Shown piece after piece: positions 1 to 5,695 of a stretch of 5,695 bases of DNA (the first letter of the stretch is position 1; every line of letters begins with the position of its first letter). Location: positions 1 through 5,695 of the forward strand of contig JAGYNL010000027.1 of assembly GCA_018399865.1 (NCBI GenBank), in the 5' to 3' direction. The translations under genes were made by a program, and so were the position numbers. Source of the stretch: Candidatus Bipolaricaulota bacterium (GTDB taxonomy: Bacteria; Bipolaricaulota; Bipolaricaulia; UBA7950; UBA9294). The notes under the pieces were generated by a model. It was not told the origin of the DNA, made no database searches, and saw only the letters and a program-made list of their open reading frames with translations.

Positions 1-3000
1 AAGAAGGAGCTTCAGCAGATTGCTTACTACGAAACTGAGCCGGTAGAGCAGGCGCTTTACCTGGTTACATCATCACAATCGCGGGAGGTGCATCCCTGGG
101 AAAGCCTGTATTCCTCCGAAGTAGATATATTATCCAGTGCTTATGAGTTTACTGTGGAACAGGCATACTTCGTCGATGATGCGCCAGAGGTGATAGCCGA
201 CGAAGGAGGCCGGGTTACCGTAGAAGAGCGTTCGCTCACTAATGGTGAGAGATTCCGGTCGATTGTTATTGGTGGGCAGGAGTACCCGGTTCTTGGCGAT
301 GTTAGTGTCATCGTTGAGGATCAAGATGAGATTGAAAAAGGGGCAATTATTGCTGAGCGTCCGGTAGGCGAGCTTTGTTCAGAGACGGCCTTCAAGATGC
401 TTGTCGATCGCTATGGCACCAAAGTAGCAGGCGAGCCTCTGGATCGTGAAATTCTTGACAGCTTGGTATTTCTAATTACAAAAGTAAGGAATCCAGCATT
501 CCCTCGACAAGCAGGAGAGCGAATTACTTACCTAGAAGAGCGCGCCTATCGGCGGGTATATCCTGATGGATTCGTCGCTGCTACTGGCGCAACTGGGATT
601 AAGGGTTTGTTAGAGGAATTAGACTTCGATGAGCTTCACCGTCAACTGACCGCCGAGCTGGAGCATGAAAAGGTAATGGGAAATCGTCGGCGCTTGATAA
701 GGCGGCTGGAGGTTGTTGATCAACTGCGAGATTCTGGGAATAATCCTCAGGATATGGTTCTTGAGGTTATTCCTGTACTGCCTCCCGATCTGCGGCCGAT
801 GATTCAGCTGGAAGGCGGCAAGTTTGCAACCACTGACTTAAACGATCTCTATCGGCGAATCATAAACAGGAACAACAGACTGAAGAAGCTTATTGACATG
901 GGAGCGCCTGAGGTTATCCTGCGCAACGAACGGCGCATGTTGCAGGAAGCAGTGGACGCTCTTATCCATAATGAGAAGAAGGAAAGTCCTATCCGGGGTC
1001 GTGATAATCGGCCTTTGAAATCCCTTTCTGAGCGCATCCATGGGAAGCATGGTCGCCTTCGTCGAAATCTGCTGGGACGACGAGTTGATTACTCTGGACG
1101 CGCGGTTATTGTTGTTGACCCAAAGTTAAAGATGTCGCAGTGCGGGCTACCGAAGAAGATGGCCCTAGAGTTGTTCAAGCCGTTTATCCTTCATTATTTG
1201 GAGTCTACAACCTTCTCAGACTTCGATGAAATCAAGAATAAAGCCCTATTGGGAGGCATGCCTGAGGTATGGGATATCCTAGAGAAGCTAATCAAGGTTC
1301 ATCCTGTGTTGTTGAACCGCGCACCTACACTTCACCGTCTCTCAATGCAGTCTTTCAATCCTGTTCTTGTAGATGGTGATGCTATTCACTTGCATCCGCT
1401 AATGTGTACGCCTTACAACGCGGACTTCGATGGCGACCAGATGGCAGTTCATCTTCCGCTTTCGCCTGAGGCTATAGCGGAGGCTAGAGAGCTCATGGCT
1501 GCACCTCGCAACATACTTTCACCGGCACATGGAGAGCCGTTAAGTCTTCCTACCCAGGACCCGATCTATGCGTATTATTATTTGACGTTGCTGGATAGCG
1601 ATGCTATTGGCGCTGGGAAGTATTTCCGCAACATTGACGAGGCTTGGAGGGCTCAGGAAGAAGGGATTCTTGATTTACATGCTCCGATAAAGATTCGCAT
1701 CGACCAAAAAATAATTGATACCACTCTCGGTCGTGCTCAAATGAATGAGATATTTCCAAAGGAGATCCGTGACTACCAACGTATCATGGATCGTGGCACG
1801 ATCAAGGCCATCATTAAGGAATGCCATAGTCGTTTTGGGTGGGAAAGGACGTCTGAAGTATTGGATGATCTGAAAGATCTGGGATTCAAATACGCAATGT
1901 TGTCTGGCCTGACAATTTCTATCAAGGATTGCCTTATTCCAGAGGAGAAGGAAATCATAATCAAGGGATCGTACGCCATAGTCAAGCGTATTCAGAAGAT
2001 GTACGAGGTAGGCCTAGCAACGGAGGATGAGCGTCGCCGTGCGGTCATACGTGTGTGGCGTAGGACGGTTGATGAAGTTGAAGATGCGACTATGGAAAAC
2101 CTACGTAAGCACAAGTACAACGCGGTATACGGGATCGTTAACTCCGGCGCACGCGGAGGCCCAGATCAGGTGAAGCAGCTGTGCGGAATGCGGGGCCCAA
2201 TGTCTGGTCCGTCTGGAGAGATAATAGAGCGTCCGGTTGTTTCAAATTTCCGTGAGGGGCTGGATATGATGGAATACTTCATCTCAACTCACGGTGGGCG
2301 TAAAGGGGCTGCGGATACGGCTCTAAAGACGGCTGACTCTGGATATCTTACCCGGCGTCTTGTGGATGCAACCTCGGATATGATAGTACGAGAGCGGGAT
2401 TGCGGAACCTCTCAGGGTGTGGATATTGATCCACTGCGCTATGGTAAACATGACATCATGGAACCAATTGAGATGCGTATATACGGTCGTGTTACCAGCC
2501 AACCAGTTATTGATCCACGCAATGGCGAAGTGCTCATCGGTGCTGACCAATGGATCACTCGCGAACTCGCTCAGCTTGTGGGATGCTTGGAAGCAAATGT
2601 ACCTGTTTCTGGGAAAGGTTCTGAGTATCTAGTAGGAACTAAAAGCGTTGATGACGTAGAGGACCAGAAGACAGGGAGAGTTATCGTCCAAGTTGATGAA
2701 TTGATAACGCCGCGATTGGTGCAAGCGCTAAAGGGCGCGAAAGTAAAGAAGATTAAAGTACGTCCTCAGATTGTAATTCGCTCTCCTATGGTGTGCGAGT
2801 CCATAAACGGTGTCTGTCAACAGTGTTATGGCTACGACATGAGTACTCATAAACCTGTTGAACTAGGCACGGCGATAGGAGTAATTGCCGCCCAATCGAT
2901 TGGAGAGCCTGGCACGCAGTTAACCATGCGTACTTTCCACACAGGAGGAGTGGCGGGAGAGGATATCACGCAGGGGCTTCCACGTGCTGAGGAGCTTTTC

Positions 3001-4584
3001 GAGGCGCGCAATACAATGAAGAGTGTTCAAGCGGCCATATCTCCGCTTGACGGCTACATTGAATCTATCACCTCCCTGGAAACCGGAAAGGACCTTGTTA
3101 GGGTGATTGGGGACCAGCGTACTATTCAGGTTCCTTCGGTATTAGGGCCAGTTTCTGAGGGCGAACTGGTTAATTCTTCGCGGTTGATCGATGGTACTAG
3201 CCCTTGTCCGGGTGAGGTGTTCATTATCGAAGAAGGCCAAGGCAAGGAGATGCTTGTGCTTGATGCCGATGCTGGGGATCGCTCGTACGTAATCCCTCGT
3301 GGTGCTACCTTGATCGTTAAGAATGGGGATGTTGTATCGGAGAATGATCCATTTACCGAGAGATTCAATATCGAGCCAGTATTTGCCGATTCACGAGGCA
3401 TTGTCGAGATTTCCGAGAAGGACGACAGGGTATTCACTATTGTGGGAAAAGAGGGTAACAGGTCGGACTACGAAATTGCTTATGGCGCTCGGATGATGGT
3501 TGAGTTTGGGTCGTCTGTAAAAGAGGGTGACCAGCTTACGTCGCGATCAAAGCCCATTGTGATTGCTTCAGAATCTAACGGGCAGGTGCTCTGCCTGGGA
3601 AACCGTGTTGTAGTCAGTAATCCCGATGGTCGCTCTATACGTTTCCCTTTGACGCCCAATGTTTCACCAGCAGTGGGAAATGGTGAACATGCACAAGCTG
3701 GAGAAAAACTCGTTAACGTAGAGGAAAGCGGAGTAGATCTGGTGGCAGTAGAAAAGGTTGAACAGAATGGAGAGATAACCCTGCTAACTGTACGAGGCGA
3801 AAGCGAAGTAGAGATAGATCAGATGGCAACAGTGCGTCGTGGAGACAAGGTAAAGAAAGGAGATCTTCTTACCAAGGGTGTCGTAGCACCGAACACGCTA
3901 CTCGATCTTGCCGGAGTGGCAAAGGCGCGTCAGTATTTCTTAACGGAGATTCATAAAGTATATAAGGTGCAGGGAGTAGACATAAACGATAAGCATCTTG
4001 AGGTGATTATACGACAGATCCTAAATAACGTTCGAGTAACTGATCCGGGAGATTCTCGATTCCACATTAATGATCTTGTCCTGCTGGAGGAATTCCAAAG
4101 GGAAGTGCGTGAACTTGTTGAGTACAACCAAAATGCAGAACGTGTCCGTTTGGCTGCAATTGGTGAAAAAGTTGCGGAGGACGTTATCCAGGACGGGAAG
4201 TTGATTGCTGCTTCTGGAGATGTGCTAACAACTGAATTGCTAAGGGCCGCACGGCGCCAAAGAGTGGAGTCGCTAACTGTGATGCGCGGCGGCGAACCGT
4301 TCGTTATTACCATGGTTGATAAGAAACCTCCGCATGGCGAAAGGGAGCTGCTTCGCATATCTAAGTCAGCTCTGCAGACCAAGGGATGGCTGTCAGCGGC
4401 ATCGTTCCAGAGGACTACTAAGGTTTTGTCGGAAGCAGCGCTGCGCGGGGAGATCGATAACCTCGATGGTCTCAAACCGAGCGTTATAGTGGGAAAGAAG
4501 ATTCCCTGTGGCACTGGTTTTAAGTATAGTGCGGATACAGAAGAGGCTGTAGAAGAGCAGGATCAAAAAGAGGAAACTGCTTGA
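1..4584 (+). CDS. rpoC: DNA-directed RNA polymerase subunit beta' (5' end outside window)
   Basis: Beta' is the largest subunit of bacterial RNA polymerase; it carries the catalytic magnesium and forms the clamp, bridge helix and trigger loop. The frame is open from base 1, so the start lies upstream; the GTG at 88 is internal. By alignment with remembered beta' sequences about 120 residues are missing, including the first zinc site. Landmarks by window codon number: clamp coiled coil about 281-322 (NRNNRLKKL); switch region [12 protein letters not shown] about 356-367; catalytic NADFDGD 473-479, all three aspartates present; bridge helix from about 761 ([20 protein letters not shown]); second zinc site Cys 801, 932, 939, 942; trigger loop [13 protein letters not shown] 971-983; conserved VTDPGDSRF 1346-1354; C-terminal LSAASFQ block and IPCGTG 1501-1506; then an acidic tail. 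The 1527 codons here suggest a full length near 1650 residues, against 1407 in E. coli. The excess comes from an N-terminal-side insertion, a duplicated module between zinc cysteines, an SBHM array and a C-terminal insertion. All core catalytic motifs are intact, so the protein should be functional. Confidence 0.98.
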   Translation, partial: KKELQQIAYYETEPVEQALYLVTSSQSREVHPWESLYSSEVDILSSAYEFTVEQAYFVDDAPEVIADEGGRVTVEERSLTNGERFRSIVIGGQEYPVLGDVSVIVEDQDEIEKGAIIAERPVGELCSETAFKMLVDRYGTKVAGEPLDREILDSLVFLITKVRNPAFPRQAGERITYLEERAYRRVYPDGFVAATGATGIKGLLEELDFDELHRQLTAELEHEKVMGNRRRLIRRLEVVDQLRDSGNNPQDMVLEVIPVLPPDLRPMIQLEGGKFATTDLNDLYRRIINRNNRLKKLIDMGAPEVILRNERRMLQEAVDALIHNEKKESPIRGRDNRPLKSLSERIHGKHGRLRRNLLGRRVDYSGRAVIVVDPKLKMSQCGLPKKMALELFKPFILHYLESTTFSDFDEIKNKALLGGMPEVWDILEKLIKVHPVLLNRAPTLHRLSMQSFNPVLVDGDAIHLHPLMCTPYNADFDGDQMAVHLPLSPEAIAEARELMAAPRNILSPAHGEPLSLPTQDPIYAYYYLTLLDSDAIGAGKYFRNIDEAWRAQEEGILDLHAPIKIRIDQKIIDTTLGRAQMNEIFPKEIRDYQRIMDRGTIKAIIKECHSRFGWERTSEVLDDLKDLGFKYAMLSGLTISIKDCLIPEEKEIIIKGSYAIVKRIQKMYEVGLATEDERRRAVIRVWRRTVDEVEDATMENLRKHKYNAVYGIVNSGARGGPDQVKQLCGMRGPMSGPSGEIIERPVVSNFREGLDMMEYFISTHGGRKGAADTALKTADSGYLTRRLVDATSDMIVRERDCGTSQGVDIDPLRYGKHDIMEPIEMRIYGRVTSQPVIDPRNGEVLIGADQWITRELAQLVGCLEANVPVSGKGSEYLVGTKSVDDVEDQKTGRVIVQVDELITPRLVQALKGAKVKKIKVRPQIVIRSPMVCESINGVCQQCYGYDMSTHKPVELGTAIGVIAAQSIGEPGTQLTMRTFHTGGVAGEDITQGLPRAEELFEARNTMKSVQAAISPLDGYIESITSLETGKDLVRVIGDQRTIQVPSVLGPVSEGELVNSSRLIDGTSPCPGEVFIIEEGQGKEMLVLDADAGDRSYVIPRGATLIVKNGDVVSENDPFTERFNIEPVFADSRGIVEISEKDDRVFTIVGKEGNRSDYEIAYGARMMVEFGSSVKEGDQLTSRSKPIVIASESNGQVLCLGNRVVVSNPDGRSIRFPLTPNVSPAVGNGEHAQAGEKLVNVEESGVDLVAVEKVEQNGEITLLTVRGESEVEIDQMATVRRGDKVKKGDLLTKGVVAPNTLLDLAGVAKARQYFLTEIHKVYKVQGVDINDKHLEVIIRQILNNVRVTDPGDSRFHINDLVLLEEFQREVRELVEYNQNAERVRLAAIGEKVAEDVIQDGKLIAASGDVLTTELLRAARRQRVESLTVMRGGEPFVITMVDKKPPHGERELLRISKSALQTKGWLSAASFQRTTKVLSEAALRGEIDNLDGLKPSVIVGKKIPCGTGFKYSADTEEAVEEQDQKEETA
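61..520 (+). other. Lineage-specific insertion in the N-terminal part of beta', with one SBHM-like unit
   Basis: Beta' proteins such as that of E. coli have only about 45 residues between the LERVLYF-type segment (here roughly codons 4-15) and the MGAEAI motif (here TGATGI, codons 195-200). Here about 185 codons lie between them, so about 140 are extra. Codons 86-120 (256-360) contain a barrel-like pattern: RSIVI, then YPV, then [14 protein letters not shown], like the units repeated later in this protein. Thermus and several other lineages have a large non-conserved domain built of such sandwich-barrel hybrid motifs at this place (family knowledge). The limits given are approximate. The assignment of the whole insertion to an SBHM domain is inference. 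Confidence 0.6.
2485..2760 (+). repeat. Intragenic tandem duplication of the module before the second zinc cluster of beta'
   Basis: Two similar protein segments lie head to tail between zinc ligand Cys 801 and Cys 932 (window codons). Copy 1 is 2485-2607 ([17 protein letters not shown]...[10 protein letters not shown]). Copy 2 is 2635-2760 ([17 protein letters not shown]...[10 protein letters not shown]). The offset is 150 bases, or 50 codons. Shared pattern: G..., V.D, one G-[ER]-V, then IT..L.Q, then a V-rich end leading into the IRSP segment. E. coli beta' has a single such segment (GRVTAEDV...) and 74 residues between the same two cysteines; here there are 131. The nucleotide copies are strongly diverged, so the event is old. 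The alignment was done by eye. Confidence 0.6.
3118..3879 (+). repeat. Array of SBHM-like barrel repeats after the trigger loop of beta'
   Basis: After the ELFEAR motif the protein runs into serial units of about 55-60 residues. Clear units begin at 3280 ([19 protein letters not shown]) and 3460 ([17 protein letters not shown]). Weaker ones begin at 3631 (RSIRFP...) and 3799 ([18 protein letters not shown]), and a more decayed candidate at 3118 ([17 protein letters not shown]). Unit spacings are 162, 180, 171 and 168 bases. The shared signature is a charged or polar residue, alternating hydrophobics, then V..GD.V..GD.L, typical of sandwich-barrel hybrid motifs in beta'. The last unit leads into the conserved [11 protein letters not shown] and [11 protein letters not shown] segment. 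Because the insert follows the trigger loop, it is not equivalent to the E. coli SI3 insertion, which sits inside the loop. Confidence 0.7.
4162..4281 (+). repeat. Third copy-like module inserted near the beta' C-terminus
   Basis: Between the conserved VTDPGDSRF segment and the C-terminal [10 protein letters not shown] segment there is an extra stretch. It contains [20 protein letters not shown], followed by [20 protein letters not shown]. This matches the pattern of the duplicated module at 2485-2760 and especially the single E. coli segment beginning GRVTAEDV, although that segment belongs more than 500 codons upstream. In most beta' proteins I recall, this C-terminal spot has only a short linker ending in a PVLLGITK-like motif. 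Homology to the module, rather than convergence, is inference from the V.EDV..G..I...L...L pattern. Confidence 0.5.
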
Positions 4585-4609
4585 CAGGTTTTGTGAATAA
4601 ATCTATAAT
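4581..4609 (+). promoter_or_regulatory. Consensus housekeeping-sigma promoter for rpsL, overlapping the rpoC stop codon
   Basis: A perfect -35 box TTGACA (4581-4586) and a perfect -10 box TATAAT (4604-4609) are separated by exactly 17 bases. The rpoC stop TGA (4582-4584) lies inside the -35 box. The predicted start is A4616 or G4617, giving an mRNA leader of only about 16-17 bases before the rpsL ATG. No TG extension precedes the -10. Twelve of twelve consensus positions with ideal spacing, directly before a ribosomal gene, is very unlikely by chance. Use of the promoter is inferred, not shown. Confidence 0.85.
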
Positions 4610-4621
4610 TCGCGAAGATTT

Positions 4622-4627
4622 GGGGAG
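4622..4627 (+). promoter_or_regulatory. Ribosome binding site of rpsL, deciding the start codon
   Basis: GGGGAG at 4622-4627 lies five bases before the ATG at 4633. An in-frame GTG at 4627 would overlap this purine block, leaving it no upstream binding site, and would add Met-Asn before the conserved MPTINQL. The ATG at 4633 is therefore the start. Confidence 0.8.
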
Positions 4628-4632
4628 TGAAT

Positions 4633-5004
4633 ATGCCAACAATTAATCAGCTCATAAGACTGGGACGAACGCCCAAGACGAAGAAAAGAAAAGCTCCGGC
4701 ACTAGAGGCGAGTCCGTTAAAGCGAGGTGTTTGTACAAGAGTCTATACTCGGACGCCCAAGAAGCCTAACTCTGCTTTGAGGAAGGTAGCTCGCGTCCGT
4801 CTTAGTAATGGCAAGGAAGTGACGGCTTATATCGGCGGTGAGGGACATAACTTGCAAGAACACTCGATTGTTATGGTCCGGGGAGGGCGTGTCAAGGACT
4901 TGCCAGGCGTGCGTTACCATATTGTTCGAGGAAGCCTAGATGCTGAAGGCGTTGAAGGCCGCAAACAAGGTCGCTCGAAATATGGAGCTAAGAAGGTAAG
5001 CTAG
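4633..5004 (+). CDS. rpsL: 30S ribosomal protein S12
   Basis: S12 sits at the decoding centre of the small ribosomal subunit and controls tRNA selection accuracy. The predicted protein has 123 residues, the normal short bacterial form, and starts MPTINQL. It keeps the numbering of E. coli S12 without gaps through the core. Visible conserved blocks are RGVCTRVYT (31-39), [17 protein letters not shown] (41-57), [13 protein letters not shown] (66-78) and [14 protein letters not shown] (83-96), then [12 protein letters not shown]. Lys43, Lys88 and Pro91, where classical streptomycin-resistance or dependence changes occur, have the wild-type residue, so no resistance allele is visible. Asp89, methylthiolated by RimO in some bacteria, is present. 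The N-terminal part (10-21) is rich in Lys and Arg, as expected for an rRNA-threading tail. The gene has its own promoter and is followed eight bases later by rpsG. Confidence 0.98.
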   Translation: MPTINQLIRLGRTPKTKKRKAPALEASPLKRGVCTRVYTRTPKKPNSALRKVARVRLSNGKEVTAYIGGEGHNLQEHSIVMVRGGRVKDLPGVRYHIVRGSLDAEGVEGRKQGRSKYGAKKVS

Positions 5005-5008
5005 GAGG
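5003..5008 (+). promoter_or_regulatory. Ribosome binding site of rpsG, overlapping the rpsL stop codon
   Basis: AGGAGG overlaps the last two bases of the rpsL stop TAG (5002-5004) and ends four bases before the ATG at 5013. It is a full consensus site. The placement suggests that ribosomes finishing rpsL can start rpsG (translational coupling). Confidence 0.85.
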
Positions 5009-5012
5009 AAAT

Positions 5013-5471
5013 ATGCAACTACCTGGTCGGGATGTCAAGCCGGATATCAAGTACAATAGCCAGCTCCTAGCAAAGCTGATTAATTACATCATGCAAGGAG
5101 GGAAGAAGTCAGTGGCGGAGGCAGTGGTTTACAATGCGTTGGAACAGGTTAAGAAACGTGGAAGTGAGCCGCCTCTTGAAGTATTCAATACTGCGCTGGC
5201 TAATTGTTCTCCGCGATTAGAGGTTCGAACAAGGCGTGTGGGTGGAGCGAATTATCAGGTTCCTTACGAGGTAACACAAGATAGGCAGATTGCTTTAGCC
5301 CTTCGCTGGATCGTTGCGGCAGCGAGAGAGCGTAGCGGAAATACGATGGCTGGACGTTTGGCAGCCGAGATTATGGATGCAGCACGCAAAGAAGGAAAAG
5401 CTTACAATAAAAGGCTGGACGTGCACCGCATGGCTGAGGCAAACCGCGCCTTCGCTCATTATCGCTGGTAA
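5013..5471 (+). CDS. rpsG: 30S ribosomal protein S7
   Basis: S7 starts assembly of the small-subunit head by binding the 3' major domain of 16S rRNA and lines the E site. The product has 152 residues. Recognisable blocks are [22 protein letters not shown] (6-27), [15 protein letters not shown] (29-43), [16 protein letters not shown] (73-88), [15 protein letters not shown] (94-108), [12 protein letters not shown] (113-124) and the terminal [15 protein letters not shown]. The N-terminus is MQLPGRDV rather than the usual MPRRG-type, so the basic arm before the YNS motif is about four residues shorter than I expect, with two Arg or Lys fewer. The ATG at 5013 has an ideal ribosome binding site, and I see no better in-frame start because the rpsL stop lies just upstream. 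The eight-base gap to rpsL lacks space for the S7-binding repression site found between these genes in E. coli. Confidence 0.98.
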   Translation: MQLPGRDVKPDIKYNSQLLAKLINYIMQGGKKSVAEAVVYNALEQVKKRGSEPPLEVFNTALANCSPRLEVRTRRVGGANYQVPYEVTQDRQIALALRWIVAAARERSGNTMAGRLAAEIMDAARKEGKAYNKRLDVHRMAEANRAFAHYRW

Positions 5472-5480
5472 CTAATCCTC

Positions 5481-5521
5481 GATCCTCCTTTTTTAAAGTA
5501 GTTTTCTTGGTAGGGAGGGTC
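5481..5521 (+). promoter_or_regulatory. Possible hairpin sequestering the fusA ribosome binding site
   Basis: Bases 5481-5490 (GATCCTCCTT) can pair with 5512-5521 (AGGGAGGGTC) as a ten-pair stem with two G-U wobbles and a 21-base AT-rich loop. The 3' arm contains the whole fusA Shine-Dalgarno site, and the 5' arm is an anti-Shine-Dalgarno sequence. The structure could limit fusA initiation or link it to ribosome passage from rpsG, whose stop codon lies only nine bases upstream of the stem. It is not a convincing terminator: no T-run follows the 3' arm. This is a single-sequence fold drawn by hand. Confidence 0.4.
5512..5518 (+). promoter_or_regulatory. Ribosome binding site of fusA
   Basis: AGGGAGG ends six bases before the ATG at 5525 and supports that start codon. 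It is the strand of the possible hairpin described for 5481-5521. Confidence 0.8.
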
Positions 5522-5524
5522 TGT

Positions 5525-5695
5525 ATGTCCAGTGATCTTTCTGTAGATAAAGGTTCTGTTGTTATTGACCGAATACGTAATATCGGCATCATGGCTCATA
5601 TAGATGCTGGCAAGACAACCACTACGGAGCGTATTCTTTACTACACAGGTCAAACTTACAAGATGGGCGAAGTCCACGAGGGTGACACCGAAATG
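5525..5695 (+). CDS. fusA: Translation elongation factor G, N-terminal fragment (runs off the window)
   Basis: EF-G is the GTPase that drives translocation of tRNA and mRNA on the ribosome. The window holds its first 57 codons, open to the last base. They encode [10 protein letters not shown], then [25 protein letters not shown]. The P-loop (G1) AHIDAGKT covers residues 24-31 (5594-5617), with the invariant Lys and Thr. [10 protein letters not shown] at the window edge is the start of the switch I region. The P-loop begins about seven residues later than in E. coli EF-G, so the N-terminal extension is slightly longer. The position directly after rpsG points to the main EF-G rather than an accessory paralogue or a tetracycline-resistance protein, but the domains that would separate these lie outside the window. 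Confidence 0.95.
   Translation, partial: MSSDLSVDKGSVVIDRIRNIGIMAHIDAGKTTTTERILYYTGQTYKMGEVHEGDTEM

Noticed and set aside
88..90. GTG as the start of a complete 1498-residue beta'
   Set aside because: The frame is open from base 1 with beta'-like sequence before it, the purines GGGAG directly abut the GTG with no spacing, and the essential N-terminal zinc domain would be absent. The gene simply begins outside the window.
893..920. TTGACA with a TATCCT 16 bases later inside rpoC
   Set aside because: The -10 matches only four of six positions, it lies in a highly conserved coiled-coil coding stretch, and no gene starts after it.
2417..2632. Overlapping + strand reading frame of 71 codons within rpoC
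   Set aside because: It lies in another frame of strongly conserved beta' sequence, has no ribosome binding site and resembles no known protein.
3951..4514. Antisense reading frame of 187 codons opposite the end of rpoC
   Set aside because: It is a shadow of the conserved beta' C-terminal coding sequence; the protein is Ser/Arg/Thr-rich with no recognisable domain and no visible promoter or ribosome binding site.
4627..4632. GTG at 4627 as the start of S12
   Set aside because: It falls on the Shine-Dalgarno purines and would add Met-Asn before the conserved MPTINQL N-terminus.
5481..5521. Rho-independent terminator between rpsG and fusA
   Set aside because: The T-run (5489-5494) lies in the stem and loop rather than after the 3' arm, the loop is long, and fusA follows immediately as part of the same unit.

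Overview
This window is a conserved housekeeping locus of bacterial gene expression: the end of the RNA polymerase beta' gene (rpoC), the ribosomal protein genes rpsL (S12) and rpsG (S7), and the first 57 codons of the elongation factor G gene (fusA). All genes are on the + strand. Coding covers almost everything; the only gaps are 48 bases between rpoC and rpsL, 8 bases between rpsL and rpsG, and 53 bases between rpsG and fusA. I see no RNA gene, mobile element, CRISPR array or prophage.

The organism is a bacterium. Shine-Dalgarno sites are strong, the rpoC-rpsL-rpsG-fusA order is the classical rif/str junction, and a textbook housekeeping-sigma promoter is present. The beta' subunit is not of the E. 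coli type. It has no insertion inside the trigger loop. It carries a long insertion near its N-terminal side and an array of barrel-like (sandwich-barrel hybrid motif, SBHM) repeats after the trigger loop. This argues against Gammaproteobacteria and for a deep or less-studied lineage. A Chloroflexota-like affiliation is possible but is only a guess from remembered sequences. S12 and S7 are ordinary and do not settle the lineage.

Layout: 1-4584 rpoC (5' end outside the window; the frame is open from base 1); 4581-4609 a perfect TTGACA-N17-TATAAT promoter overlapping the rpoC stop codon; 4633-5004 rpsL; 5013-5471 rpsG, translationally close-coupled to rpsL; 5481-5521 a possible hairpin that would cover the fusA ribosome binding site; 5525-5695 start of fusA.

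The genes serve transcription (beta') and the decoding and translocation steps of translation (S12, S7, EF-G). The promoter would let the str-type genes be expressed independently of rpoBC. The 8-base rpsL-rpsG gap leaves no room for an E. coli-style S7 repression site, so any feedback control would have to lie elsewhere, and the structured rpsG-fusA gap is one candidate.

I found no evidence of a new multi-gene system. The real novelty candidates are in the architecture of beta': an apparent tandem duplication of a roughly 40-residue module between the zinc-binding cysteines, a third look-alike of that module inserted near the C-terminus, and the SBHM expansions.
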